Positions 34,897 through 47,140 of a DNA stretch of 64,000 nucleotides are shown piece after piece; the first letter of the stretch is position 1, and each line of letters begins with the position of its first letter. Position numbers and translations under genes: made by a program. This DNA is from Trichobilharzia szidati (lineage: Eukaryota; Platyhelminthes; Trematoda; Strigeidida; Schistosomatidae): positions 30,184,865 through 30,248,864 of the forward strand of contig OX235275.1 of assembly GCA_944472155.2 (NCBI GenBank). The letters are read 5' to 3'. The notes below the pieces were generated by a model. It was not told where the DNA came from. It did no database searches and saw only the letters and a program-made list of their open reading frames with translations.

Positions 34897-35979
34897 ATGG
34901 TGAGTGTTCGTGTGTTGGACATTTGATGGTCATGCTGATTCATGCTATTTCTCTTTAGATCTGCTATCTGCTAGTTACACTGGTGGTGATTTCAGTTGCA
35001 GACGGTGCAATTATGAAACCGAGTAATTCAGCCACCACCGCCGCCACAGTTTATGTTGCCCCAAAATCCACTCTCAAACGTAAGTTAAACTTTACTCTGT
35101 GTACATCTGAAATACATATATATATATGCATATATAACAGTTTGTTTGCACGAATCATGTACTAGTTGATTGTGTGAAGCAGACTTTCTCCAGTCATTGT
35201 GTATTGTAACGATGTATATTGTTGCAATCCTACTTGTAGTTTCCACATTTGTGCTGTCACTCTTGATGTTATTCACATATATTGAATGACGGCGTAAATT
35301 CAAACATATATCTACATATATGCATGTATTTGCTCAACATTTCATTATTCAATCAGACAAGAAGCTGCAGCTGTTGGTTAGCAGGGAATTGATTGATTTC
35401 ATCAATTCATAATGGACTGACATTAGTTGGAGAACGATCGGATAGCCAGCGACAGAGCGTTCTGCACAGCTGATTTGTCCTGGTACAGAACTGCGCATCA
35501 GTTACTTAGGCCATAGTTGGAAGTCGTGACTTGTGGTATACAATAGTTCTTGTGTGAGAACAAGAGTCGCCAACAAGCATTGGTTATTGCTAGTCGCTAG
35601 TGCCTTTTGATTGGGTCCCAGTATCTCAGTGGTCTCTGAACACATGGAGGTCCTGGCTTAGAAACCGTGTGTTGTGTGCGTAATGATGGATCGGACTGTC
35701 GAACCAGTGTTCACTATTCCATGTGGCTGACTTTCCAATGCTTATCTAACCGATGTCAGTTCATGATGAAATCCTGAAGACAGAGTGATTATTTCTCAAA
35801 ATGTCAGTGTGTGAATGCTGCGTCATTTTGATCATGCTCTTCTCTGTGTTTTCTTTCCAGATAAAGAAGTCGATGTGTCTGGCGAAAGACGCAAAGCTAC
35901 ACAGCGAATGGCTCATAATATGTGGTGGGTGTGTTTCTTCCAACCCATTTTGTGTATATATATTCTTATTAATCTGTGA
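34897..35979 (+). CDS. MEG-B: micro-exon-gene-like small secreted/membrane protein
   Basis: Exons inferred at 34897-34899 (ATG, donor GTGAGT), 34959-35079 (acceptor TCTTTAG, donor GTAAGT) and 35861-35979 (acceptor TTTCCAG, stop TGA). Introns are 59 and 781 bases; the joined frame gives 80 aa. The signal peptide MICYLLVTLVVISVADG is identical to MEG-A. The mature part is shorter and Ser/Thr/Ala-rich (SNSATTAAT), then YVAPKSTLK. The last exon encodes a charged segment EVDVSGERRKATQRMAHN and a C-terminal helix MWWVCFFQPILC to the end. A SINE-like repeat sits antisense inside intron 2. Splice phases (0 then 1) match MEG-A exactly, which supports the model. I cannot assign a MEG number; expression is not shown by sequence. 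Confidence 0.74.
35385..35775 (-). mobile_element. SINE-like repeat in intron 2 of MEG-B
   Basis: Antisense to the gene. Contains GGTCCTGGCTTAGAAACC near 35650, the reverse of the degenerate B box. Its two ends are inverted relatives of each other (TTCATAATGGACTGACATTAG at the start, CCGATGTCAGTTCATGATGAA at the end). MEG-A intron 2 keeps only about 25 bases of the right end, so it has a deletion rather than an empty site. Confidence 0.65.
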
Positions 35980-36034
35980 TTGCGACGATCACCCAGCTCT
36001 TTCCTATTCTCATATCTGTTCACTGAGTTGAGTA

Positions 36035-36040
36035 AATAAA
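36035..36040 (+). terminator. Polyadenylation signal of MEG-B
   Basis: AATAAA 55 bases after the stop codon, in the 3' UTR conserved with MEG-A. Confidence 0.65.
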
Positions 36041-36839
36041 CTTCGTGGAATACCTTCACTGTGTTTTCATTTCTAAGTGATTATTCACAGGAATAATATG
36101 GGACTTGTGAATAGAGTAGGATATGTAGCCACCGAAGTCGACTGATTGACGTTCAAGGTCAGGGTAACAATATTCTTATCCTACTGTATGTCTACATATC
36201 CACGACTTGCTTGAGAAATGCACAGTCACAACACTCTCCACAGACGCCCAATAAACGGTTATTTGGCAAAAAATCTTCCACATTCTATGCATCATTGATA
36301 ATATCAATAACTCAAAACTACATGAACATTGCTGTTAGACAGCTATGAATAACAAATAAGTTTCCATCGCAAAACTAGTGGTGGGGACAAAATTCGCACC
36401 ATAAAAATGTGGTGGATAGAAAAAAGAATCACGCACTAAAAAGTTCCAGAACACATTCCCAGCTGACAGTGACGTTGATTCTATCACGCATAATCACATC
36501 GTTAAACAACTCCTGACAAATCTCATCATCACACAATCACAGCGGAAAGCAATAACATTGGACATTTTATAGGCAAAAGGACAAATAATAAGGTTGAATT
36601 CAACATATGATATACGAAGGTCAGCACAATGATATGCATTCTGAGGGTCTAGCAGGGTAATGAACATAAAAATGGTTGAAACATCCAAACAAGCAACATT
36701 ATTGTGGTTGGATAATATAGGAGAGAATTTTGAAACAATTATGCCCCTTCAAGTGAAATTGGATCTATCTAACATTTTGCTGCATAAACGAAGTCCGTCT
36801 GTAAAGTTAGCCACTTGATGGGCGGCCTGTCCCTAACTT

Positions 36840-37990
36840 CAACCACCGAAAGCCTTCATCAATATGCTGTTGCTGGAAAGTAAGATAGGGCGAGTGGTAG
36901 TTTTTGTTTCGAATGAGAGTGAAGCTAGACCAAGGGAGAGACAAAGGTGGAACAAACTGCTTTTGTATGGTAAGACAAGGATAGTTCTCTCGAATTACCA
37001 CGGCTTCGAATATAAGGAAGAGGTGAATGTGAATTTTCTCCCAAATGTCCAATGGAATGTGATGGATAAATTTGATGGCACTTCTTCCCTCCACTGGATG
37101 AGTACTGTCATCAATCGAAAGAGACTAAGCAGAACTGTGCTTATACTGCACTTGTCTTTTTCAGAACCATGAAGGGAGATGGTGATTTTTAAATTTGTGA
37201 AGTATTTACTTTTTCAGCTTTAGTAGCTTTCTACATAGGCGCATCTAAATTTGCAGATACAAATAGTAGTGACATAACGAGACAGCTTGTTTTTCGCTTG
37301 ACCATTCAAAATTGATCGGTCGTGAAACCAAAGACAAATGGTGATGGTAGTTCACTTTATTGATTCAGATTGCATTTCATGTACGACTTCACCAGTCACT
37401 TCTTCTTTTTTGAACCAGCTCATTTTGGATGTCTCCTAATTCATTCTGCAAGCAGTCAACTGTACACATGCTTTCTGCTCTATTCCTGTGGCATCTCACC
37501 AAATCGACTTTGCAGTGGATTGTTGGAAACCTCGAGAAATGTGTGTATTCTCCCAGGGAGGTATTCTTCTATTGACATCGCTCTTGAATATACCATCCTC
37601 TTTTCTCTTTTTATGGAACATCAACAAAGTTTAATCCAACAGCATGTTCTGCTTCTTCTTCATGAAGGAACGCGAGGCATGTATGCGCATCATCAAACTT
37701 TATGTACACAACCTCATCTTCAACTTTCTTATCCAGAATTATATACACATTATCAAGTTGACGGAACCTGTTTATTTGGAAGATTCTGAAGGTTAGCAAG
37801 GAAGAATTTCTCCAAAGTTGAACCCAGTGTAGAATTCATGGTGACACCATCGAGTTATGTGTATCAGAGACTGTTGAATGTGAAGTGCACGTTCATAGTG
37901 CATCCTAGAAGCAGCTCCTTGAGACTAATCATTGTCATTGCGATAAAGAACTGCCTATTTTATAGAGAACGCATTCTGATATGAAATTCT
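36840..37990 (-). mobile_element. Penelope-like element, RT remnant (U1)
   Basis: On the minus strand around 37.80-37.92 kb frames read KELLLGCTMNVHFTFNSL, then LDGVTMNSTLGSTLEKFFLA, corresponding to the Penelope RT block usually ending in GVAMGSPL. Further on is YRNRAESMCTVDCLQNELGD-like connector sequence (37.4 kb) and KNYHSPYLTFQQQ near 36.9 kb. Stops and shifts are frequent. The long plus-strand open frame across 37370-37789 is antisense to this. Confidence 0.65.
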
Positions 37991-38254
37991 CAGGAAGTGC
38001 ATTGACTACAAACCTGTTGTGATAAATTTCTTTCAATCTTCAAAATACGAACCGGTATAAAGTCTACTTGGACAAGTGAATATCATTTCAGTGATAAGGA
38101 ATTTGCATAAACTTTATTGTGGCGGAGCGATTTACAGTAAATTTCAAGATATCGATTATTATGAAAACAGTGTTAGGAATTTGTAATTGAAGAAAAGTTA
38201 TTGATCATTAATTTGTCTTGTTCCAATATTAATAAATGTGAAATCACTGTTGTG

Positions 38255-38700
38255 TGACAAAAGAGCAGACCGTGGAGAGGGGCCTTCCTGTGAAGCAACG
38301 TGTTTCTTAAGATTCCATGTGAGGCATACATGACATCATATCAGATGGCAATGAAACCTTGTAGGTTGTTATGCAGTCAGCTTAAAGTGACAGCATAAAA
38401 ATGACTTGGATGGGAATATTCCGAGGAAGCTTTGATGTTCACCCAATGAGAATTCGGATTTCCAACACAAATGTGAAGTCGGTCAGTCAGTTCTTCAATA
38501 TGGATTAGAAACTTGGGTGTCAATCACAAAGAGCATTACCAATAAGCTGCCGCACACCTTCTTCAACAAATGCTTTCGGTAGCTACATAGTGAGAGGTGA
38601 AAGGCCAGCCGGAAGGAGTTAGCGACAAGAAACTCTGCAGTGGAATGAACTAAGCAACAATCGATGGCGTGGTCAAAGCCGAATGTGAACATTAAGTGAC
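38255..38700 (+). mobile_element. RTE C-terminal fragment (U1)
   Basis: The frame ISNTNVKSVSQF, then after a stop LGCQSQRALPISCR, corresponds to the RTE C-terminal region after the thumb (family pattern NVKSVLLYG...TW). The upstream 180 bases match 26450-26640. Confidence 0.5.
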
Positions 38701-40059
38701 GTCGTGTGCCAGACCGATGCTTGAATGAAACCTGAATGTAAAACGAAGTGTTTAGCGTCAGACGGAGGTTGACATTATGTTGACCGTTAGTGGAGGAGGA
38801 GATAAGAGTTTGTCAGCCTAGCTCAATGGGATTCCAGAAGATAGAGGAAGGTGACGACATGCATTTGATGCCTCATATTTCAATCAGAACTCAAGAGAGC
38901 GATATTAACAAAAAGTCTTACTTGTGTAGTAAGTCTTATGTAGTGCCGATCATCTGATAAACTCGATTTTGAAGCAAAATGGCTGACAAAAATGAGTGAC
39001 TACAGTTGGAGGCGAGATTTGACGATTTCTCTCCGCCCTCTTAGTCACTATTCGCTTAGAGTCTGAAGATGATGTCAACTACGTTACAAAACTGACAAAG
39101 TTGAATTCAGGCGAGTGAAATCACCAGAGAGATGATCTATTCTAAGATTCATCAGAAACCAGCGAGAGCTGGACGACGACTGTTTTCTCCTGGGTCAGGG
39201 TCACTCACTATGGGAATTAAAAGTTCTACCAATTTGCAACTTCTGTATGTGTTTATGTATACATGATGCAATTATCAGTCAGTGGTAACTGTAGTGTGCA
39301 TCCGTTCCCACACAACTCGCCACTGCCCACCGCTTACAAATTCCCATCAGAACTTCAGTCAATTTCATCCTGCATTCACAGCTCAGTCACCAGTAGAATA
39401 TCATTTCCAAATGTTCGTTTGCAGCCATTTGGTTGGTGTTCAGTGAAATCAGGTACTGAGATGACTGGGACAGCTGAAAACCAGCAATGTAATAGGCAGT
39501 CGGATGATTTCAGTCACAATGTGTAGTTCGAAGATACAGTTCACATTAGTGACTTCGATGTGCGCTGGTGAAAACTTCTAAACCATAAATGTCAGTGTGA
39601 CATTTGTGCATTGTGGAATACTTCAAATTAACCAGAATTATATTTCATTAGGTTTTGCACACAAAGGGAAGCGTTTCATTTATATCATGGTAATATTTCA
39701 AGTAAAATTATGTGGAGTTCCTTTTCTTTTCATGTGCTTTTGTGTTTCCGGGTTGTGGACAATTGTATTGAGTTCCCCACGCTACATGAATTTGGCGTAA
39801 ACCCAACGAATGCAGATATCATCGCTATCAGTCCTTAGTTCCATTTGCTCATCTTAGAATTCGGAATACTAATGTTGTCCCGATCAATGCTGTCACCGGT
39901 GTCCCGTGTATGTTATGCTTTAGGCGAATGTCATTCTCAATCATTTTACCTTTGTGTACTGTACTGTGGGATGACATTTAGTTAGACGTTTATGTTATTC
40001 ATTCACGCCTATTTCTAGTAACGATCTAGTCGGCGGCACATTCAGCACACGATATTTCG
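38701..40059. other. Unassigned, duplicated in U2
   Basis: An 87-codon open frame at 39263-39526 is retained in U2 at 53085-53348 with about a dozen amino-acid differences. No family is recognised and no splice support was found. The U1 copy lacks about 65 bases near 39.7 kb that U2 keeps. Confidence 0.35.
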
Positions 40060-42265
40060 TTGACATTTCGTCTTGGATGAGCACTGGTGAAGAGATGGAT
40101 AAACTTTCACTGTGTTGAAAGCAGAACATATATCTTGCCTCTTGATACATAAAAACTCACTGCTAAAGGGGAAAAAATTCACATCTGATTCGGAAAATGA
40201 ACTAGGAGAATTAGCTATGTTAGATTGCAAAATAACACGAGTAGATGAAGGTAAACTGCAAACCAGCGTTTATACATCCCATCAAAAATTCACTAGTTAG
40301 TTCAGCAGGGGTCAGGAGCAAAATACAAATAGTGGTAAAACTAATAATAAAAACGTTACACACAAGGAGCTGATATTGTGGGCGTTACATAGAATTCTCA
40401 ATAAAGCAGATCGAAAGTCTGCTAATTTCAATGCTACTAAGCAAAGAAAACTTCGGAAATTTGAGAAAAAACAACTTATAAATCCGAACACAGCATACTT
40501 CAGAGCGAATAAATCAAATGTACAGACAAACACAAGAACCGTATGCAATCTATCAGATAGAGAACTCAGTGTACATTAAATGGCACTAATTGAGAAGGGA
40601 CTGAACTTCAACATAAACAGAAAACCCCTGAAAGCGATAGAAATAGCTCTCACTATGGGACCTTAATTGACCATTTTACCTGATGAAGTAACTAATGAAG
40701 TTCAGCAGAAGGTTAGATGTATTCTGTCGAAACAAAAGCAAGTTATCCAGAGTTTGTCGAAAAACGAACGTCATGTATTACAACCAACTAGAAGAGACGA
40801 ATCTATTTTCATCACTGAAGCTGACAAAGGCAATATCACTGTCGTTCTGAATAAAGATGACTAGAACATGGAAGTTATAGAACATATCGAAGCAGGTCCA
40901 TGCGCACTACTACCAGTAAACAAAATATCGAGTACTATGAACAAAGTGAAAGCACATGAATGTAATCTACTCAGAGAATCGAAATCAAAATTAGGGAATT
41001 CAGTTTGCTTTATAATAACTGACGAAACATACTCGGCAGAGAGATTTTGTGGAAGGCCGAAAATCCACGAAATAACTGTTTCCCTTGAGACCAATAATTG
41101 ATTTCACCAATTCGGTAACATACACTTCATCAAAACACACACCAACAATACTGAAACCACTTCAATACAATATTGCTCCAAATATTGAAAATATTGAGGA
41201 ATCTGAAAGAAGTGTAATGGAGATAACTGCCGAATACGATAAAGAAATGGACAGATTTTATGTGTTTTCACTATTCCCTGGTATTCCTATACGTGATTCG
41301 CTTGATATTATGAAATATGAGCTTGAAAACAATCAGGATATATTAGCTCAGTCATCATTCTCAATGGAAAACGTAACAAAATGCTTCAAAGTTTGCTTAG
41401 AATCTACCTATTATTTGACCTTTAAAGGAAAACTGTGCTGTTAGACAAATGGAGTTGCGCTGGGTTCACCAGCATCTCCAATTGTAGCAAATCTGCATCT
41501 GAAAGCTGAAGAAAGAAAAGCACTGACACGTTTGAGTTGTCATCCTAGAATATGGTGCAGAAATGCAGATGACACATTTGTCATCATGAAGAAAGCTGAC
41601 AAGGAGAACCTTCCAACACAGGTTAACTAAATCTCAGAATATATATCTGGTTTACGTATGAAGTAGAATCGGATGAGGAAAGTCTAAACTTTCTGTATTG
41701 TCTTGAAAAACAATAAACTGACGAGAAATCTAAAGTTCACAATATACAGGAAATGTACACACCCCAACAGGTATTTGAATTTCCAATCAGATAATCCAAT
41801 AGGAATGAAAGTTTCAGTAGTTTCAAATCTCGTCAACACAGCTGGAAACATAATAACAAATAATCATGATGATGATGATATGGAGAACGAGATATCCAAT
41901 ATAAAACAAATTCTGATTGGAAATGGCTATCCGAAAAAGCTACTAAGTGATATTATCAATAAAAATGAACAGAAGGAAAACAGAAAATTGAAAAATCTTG
42001 CATATCGACAAAAGCCACTCCATATTGAAAAGAGACAGCTGAACAACTTCAAAGACTACTTGCTTCATACAATATTAAAGTTTATTTCAAGCCCTCTAAT
42101 TCTCCAGAGAAAGCTTCCAGTGAATGTCAGAGACACGGTTCCGAAAATTTAACAAAACTAGGGAGACAGCATAAAATATTCAGAATGTGAAGCTTGCTGT
42201 ATAGGAGAGAGTAGTAGACAGGCGAAGGTCAGATTGAGTGAACATAGGCTGGCGGTGCACGAAAC
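40060..42265 (+). mobile_element. Penelope-like element with RT and GIY-YIG, decayed (U1)
   Basis: Ordered landmarks: N-terminal segment with NLSDREL and a LIEKGLNFNINRKP motif (40.55-40.62 kb), ITEADKGNITVVLNKDD (40.81-40.86 kb), and an RT core with NGVALGSPASPIVANLHLKA (41.45-41.50 kb). The catalytic box reads CRNADDTFVIMKK (41.56 kb) where YVDD is expected. A connector LKFTIYRKCTHPNRYLNF with KVSVVSNLVNTAGN (41.72-41.85 kb) follows, then CEACCIGESSRQAKVRLSEH (42.18-42.24 kb), a GIY-YIG core. Several stops are shared with the U2 copy, so decay began before the duplication. About 130 bases present in U2 (54.17-54.31 kb) are deleted here at 40.27 kb. Confidence 0.85.
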
Positions 42266-42369
42266 GTCCAACTAGAAATCAATTAGAATCATACTCACAC
42301 ATACATGCTTCAATTGTTGAATTATATTAGACTTGAAACAAAATATTCCATTCAAAGCACCACTACTAC

Positions 42370-42760
42370 TGCGTTATTCAAGTAGTGTGAAACTGATTCT
42401 AGCGAATCATGATACCAGTCATGCAGCCAGGCGAATTGGTTCATTGGCATATCATCCATTTTACAATTCGAATTCTGACTCGCAGCGATTCGATTGATTT
42501 ATGGATTGCATAATCACGAATTGAGTCAAGTTGAGGAACCACTCCACTCCAGGGAGTATTGGACGACTGGTTTCGACTGCAATGCGGAGAGAAGAAAAAC
42601 AGTTGACAGCATTTAAACGACGATATACAGAAATTGAGCGTAGCCTTCCCTAGCCTCCACAGCTCTGTTGCGAAGCTGTCGTCAATTTGGAAATCAGCAA
42701 CTAGCTGTTTCAACTAGCCCAGCAGCTGTCAAGCTTGTGATCATCAAGTGCAACATCTCT
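42370..42760. repeat. Repeat following the Penelope element
   Basis: Matches 16330-16830 and 56400-56780 (for example AATGCGGAGAGAAGAAAAAC). Non-coding as far as can be seen. About 42760-43090 continues into unassigned duplicated sequence. Confidence 0.6.
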
Positions 42761-43089
42761 GATTATCAGTCACTCAGCTCATCCACTCACCACATTGAAA
42801 CGAAGGTTAATACAAGTGCTGGCGAACAGAGTAGGCAGACTTAGAACAACTACACCAGAGAAATAAGTGTCTTATTCAAAATGTTACTCGACAGCAACAA
42901 CCAAAACGTATTTATCGTAGATAATCTAAGGAGGAGGAGGAGGGCGAGTAGCAGGAAAGAGAATGTAATACTAGAGAATGATAAGAAGAGGATGGTAAAG
43001 AAATCATCACAAAACCATAGAGATTTTTGACATCAGATGCTGAATTCGCAGAGACCTCAAAAATACTGGAGTTCGTAGCACACCTAATC

Positions 43090-44945
43090 CATCGAATCTA
43101 ATCATTATTATTATTAGGATAATTGTTTCCTTTCATTCCTAGAGGAACACATGGCTTCAGCTGCACGTCTCCATTGCGTTTGGTTCTTTGACAACGTTTT
43201 CACATGCCTTAACATCTACCCATACGCTTCCATCTCCTCTTCGCATGACCTGCTCCAACATTTCACCCTAGCACTGACGACCAACTCGAAGTCTCGCGTT
43301 TGGGTCTCACTCGAGAGATGGCCTGTCGTGTGATGTCACTTGATGGATTGCTTTCCCAGAGTATGGCCAGTCAATCCACTTTCATTTCTTTCTGCTTATT
43401 TGTTGCACAATTGATTCCTGCTGAGTTGATTAGCTCCCAGAGATCACTGTTGCTGACACTTTCTGGCGAAGACAGCTGTTGATGAAGGTCTGTAGTTTTA
43501 TTCTAAGTGGCTTTCATGACGAGTCAAGCCTCTAATCCGTATAGTGTCCGCATATTTTTTTTCATGCTGAGTGCAGTTGACCACCACACGAACTTGAGAG
43601 AAATGAAAGCTTGCTTTGCTTTCCCGATCGTTGCTTTGATGCATTTAGTTGAAACGGTGCTTCCCAAGTCGGTAGGTAAAGAAGGCAACTTCCTTCCAAT
43701 TCCCTCATTGATGCTGACTTTTGTTTGTTGTTGTTGTAGCTGTTGGCCAAGAATCATCATCATCTGTGTTTCCTCTATGTTCACCTGAAGGTCATCTTTG
43801 ATGCTTCTTCTATCGCTAACATGTTGCTTTTCACTTGTATATCTTCTTAGTTTGTGGGATATCAGACACATATCATCGGCAAAGTCCACATCCTCCAAGT
43901 ATTTCGTGAGGGCTCATTTTATGCTAGTCTCTTCGTTGCCCCCACTCTGTCGCATTTTCTAGTCTACCGCAGTCAAGAAAATCATTGAGGATGGTAGGCA
44001 GCCAGCTTGTCTTACTCCCGGCTTCACTTCGAAGGACTCCGTGAGTTTCCCGTTGCGGAATACTTGGCATTTCACAGTTTATCCTGTCCCTTCCTTCTGC
44101 CCAGAACTTCTGTGCAGGTTTGACTCCACACCGCTTTCAGGCTGTTCCAGTGCTTTTCAACGCTGGTCTCCTTGCTCGTGTTCATTTGCGTCTCCGCCTT
44201 CTTCATTATGATTCCAGGGAAGAAATACTTTAATTGCCATAATGAGATCTCTCTCTGTGTTGTCTGGTTCCAGTTTCCATTCATGTCAACCATTAGGAAT
44301 TTAACGTCATCGATTGGAGTATTGTCCATTGTTGTCTGTAGTTGTCTGTAGAACTCTTCTTTCTTTTCTGCGTTGTTTGTGTGTGCACAGCATTGTCTAA
44401 TTGTAACTATTCTTCCTTTGAGTTGAATCCGGCGGGCATTTTTCTGGTTGAGATGGCCTCCAATTGCATCATGGCCGTCGTTCCCGTCGGTAATATCATC
44501 ATTGCAACACCTTCTGTGATATTGAGATTGTCTTTTTGATGACTAGAAAAGATTAATGACCCTCCTGTTGACAATTATGTGAGTCCTTGTCTCATTCCAT
44601 CTGCTTTCGCATATTCACAGTGCTTGAATTCTATTTCTTTCAACTCACATTCTCCACCTTCCATTAATTTCTTACTTTTATGATGTTCACGGAAACTCTG
44701 AGTATCTGTAAACCTCACCCTCTGTGTTGTTCACCAATATAACTTGTTCTTACTGTGAAGATATTCAAACCACCTGTCTTCATTCACTCCTGCATATTGA
44801 TTGTGTGGACGATGAGTGGTTCTTGGGTGTCTTGCTGCTCCCTTCCAAAAGTCCTTGTCGTCTATTTCTCGCTGACTGGTCATGTGATCTACAGTGTGGA
44901 GGCGCTGGAATAGAGAGGTGTTGATGAACACTGCCTGCAATCACA
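43090..44945 (-). mobile_element. RTE-type retrotransposon, decayed (U1, minus copy)
   Basis: Its 3' end lies next to an ATT-rich tail (43100-43125). Minus-strand landmarks are MEDVDFADDMCLISHKL (43.85 kb; FADD retained), then IGKAKQAFISLKFVWWSTAL (43.58 kb). A fused endonuclease piece DNTPIDDVKFLMVDMNGNWN lies at 44.28-44.33 kb, showing that most of the RT was deleted internally. At the 5' side (44731-44940) is the HMTSQREIDD frame shared with 14.4 kb. Confidence 0.7.
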
Positions 44946-45249
44946 AGTGATTGAATCTTACCATCAAAAACTGCGACATCGCTTAGTTGACTATCTTGCT
45001 AGTTTCCTAGCCGGTCCGAAGCCCGAGAGAAGAAAGATAGTTGGGTGTAAGACTACTCAACCTTCACCACTAAATATGGGAAATCAGTGGAAAGAATTAA
45101 ACACACAGAACATATATTGACAATGCAAAACAGAACGATCGCAATCTTCGCTGAAAACTTAGAGTCAAAGTGACGCCGCGGGCTAGTGTACTTCAGCCTT
45201 CAGGAAGCCAGCCCGTAAATGTGTCTTCTCTCAGTGACTTTTACCTACA

Positions 45250-47140
45250 GACTTTCATCGACAGCTACAAACAGTCACGGACAACATCCTAAATAGTGAC
45301 CTGAAAATCCCCATGACCTATATGAATGGTAACCGAATTGGGAGCAGATAATACAGGAAGAGAAGTCATCCTCAGTCAAGAGGCTGTCGTTCGGTGAAAT
45401 GAATGAGGACGGAGGATTATTCGCAGACTGACGCGCTCTCAATGATTTATCCATTTGTGCCAGCGTATACAATCACAAGGATACGCACAAGAACATCAAC
45501 ATGGATTTCGCCTGATGGATACACCACGAACAAGATAGATTTCAATTCAGTGCTTCTCAAGTAGGGGAGACACATTCAGTCTGCTGGACACTGTGTCGAG
45601 AGCAGAAGCAGATGTGTAGATGGACAAACCACAATCTGGTTCACGAAACCTTCAAAGTGAAGCTCAAGTTACTCAGAACAACTGGAGACAGATCAGTATA
45701 ATTCAAGTTCAATATTCACGAACTGAAGGACAATACTAAAACGGGTGCTACTGCCTTCACTACAGCCATCAGATTTTAGAAAATTCGAAGCCGGACAGAA
45801 GGCGGCATCACTGCAGAAGCCTGCATGGAAGGATATGGGAACTAACTCCCTGGAGTTTTTGTGAGAAAGATGAGACAACGAAGCAATGAAAACGGATGCA
45901 GTGACTGCATCAAATGTGTTCTTATTATTCTAGCAGAGTGATTTGAGAGAAGGAAATGCTCCTACTGACTGGAAGAAAAACTGTATACCTCTTCAAGCTG
46001 TCAAAGAATGATGACTGAGGTAGGCCTGTGGAATAACTGAATGGCGTGAGGTGATGCTGTTGTACACTCATGCCAGGTTATTTATCAAGTCACATTACCC
46101 TATGGAGAATACAAGATGCACCGGATGGATACAGAACTCCCACAGCCACCCTCAAAATACTGCAATCAAGTAAGGCAAATCATGCGATGATCAAATTGAA
46201 ACTCCACGCATAGTCATCATCACAGAACAAAGCATGGAATCGCAGTCAAACCTCTACCTCAACAAATTCATCGACTTCGAGAAGTATTTCGACACACAGC
46301 GTTGACCGAGCTGTAATGTGGAAACTACTGCAACACGAAGGTGTGCAGTGCCTAAGTCTTCTATGACCTCATTCAACAGCTGCCTTTACGACCAAGCCAC
46401 TTCCCAGGTGCCTTACAACGGGAACCTAAGTGAGTCACTCGAAGTGATCACGGGTGTAAGGCAAAGTGGCTGTCTATCATCACCACTGATATTCCTAATT
46501 GTGGTGGACTGAGTTATGTGTAACGCTGTGCTTTGAATTCGAAAGAGAGGAGAAGGCTGGGCCACCGATAAGAAGACTCTAGAAGATCTAGATTTGAAGC
46601 GTGGATGATCTTCATTTTACGTCACGGAAATTTGACGATTAGCATGCAGGCAGGCGGAAACCAACAAACTGGCAGAAGAGTCTGGCCAGCTGGCTGGCTG
46701 GTAGTCAAGACAAGACTAGAGGAACACAGGGAAAACTGATGTGATGAAGGTAAACAAACAACACAGAAATAAGCCAAAACAACAACCAGCACCAGTCACT
46801 ATCGACGTAGAAAGATTTCACAGAGGTTGCTTGCTTCATCCAGCATTGTTTCAGCTACAGGCGGCGGAACGGATGAAGATATCGGAAAGGCGGGATACGC
46901 CTTTATCTACCGGAAACAAATTCGGAAATCTTCTGCAATAGCTCAATCAGCATGAGGAACAAGATTCGCATTTTCACATCAATTTAAAATCGGTCTTGCT
47001 ATAAGTGACAAAAACTTGGCCAGCCAGCGTGCGTGTCACAAAACGGATTGCCAACAGCCTGTTGAAGACTTTCATCTACAGCTGCCACCTCTGCTGGGTG
47101 TCTCCCTACTGAGGATGAGACAGCAAACCAGAAAGATTCA
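45250..47140 (+). mobile_element. RTE-type retrotransposon, decayed (U1, plus copy)
   Basis: In plus-strand order: an endonuclease end with HKDTHKNINMDFA and IHHEQDRFQF (45.47-45.55 kb), a linker, and RT pieces NLYLNKFIDFEKYFDTQR (46.25-46.30 kb). Then comes VITGVRQSGCLSSPLIFLIV (46.45-46.51 kb) and a C-terminal part with KPKQQPAPVTIDVERFHRGC (46.77-46.83 kb). It stands head to head with the minus copy at 43090-44945. Not functional. Confidence 0.75.

Larger units (their letters stand above)
30230..36425 (+). repeat. Segmental duplication block B (contains MEG-B)
   Basis: Collinear with 7150-11645. It is larger because of a 649-bp solo LTR, an extra stretch of about 165 bases at 32919-33084 and a longer MEG intron 2. 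Confidence 0.85.

Noticed and set aside
37370..37789. 139-codon open frame on the plus strand, kept in U2 at 51171-51581
   Set aside because: It is antisense to the minus-strand Penelope RT remnant, whose motifs (LKELLLGCTMNV, LDGVTMNS) explain the sequence. The two copies are alike simply because U1 and U2 are recent duplicates.
39263..39526. 87-codon frame conserved in U2, considered as a gene
   Set aside because: About a dozen of 87 residues differ between very similar duplicates, which is no better than neutral drift. No recognised family or splice sites.
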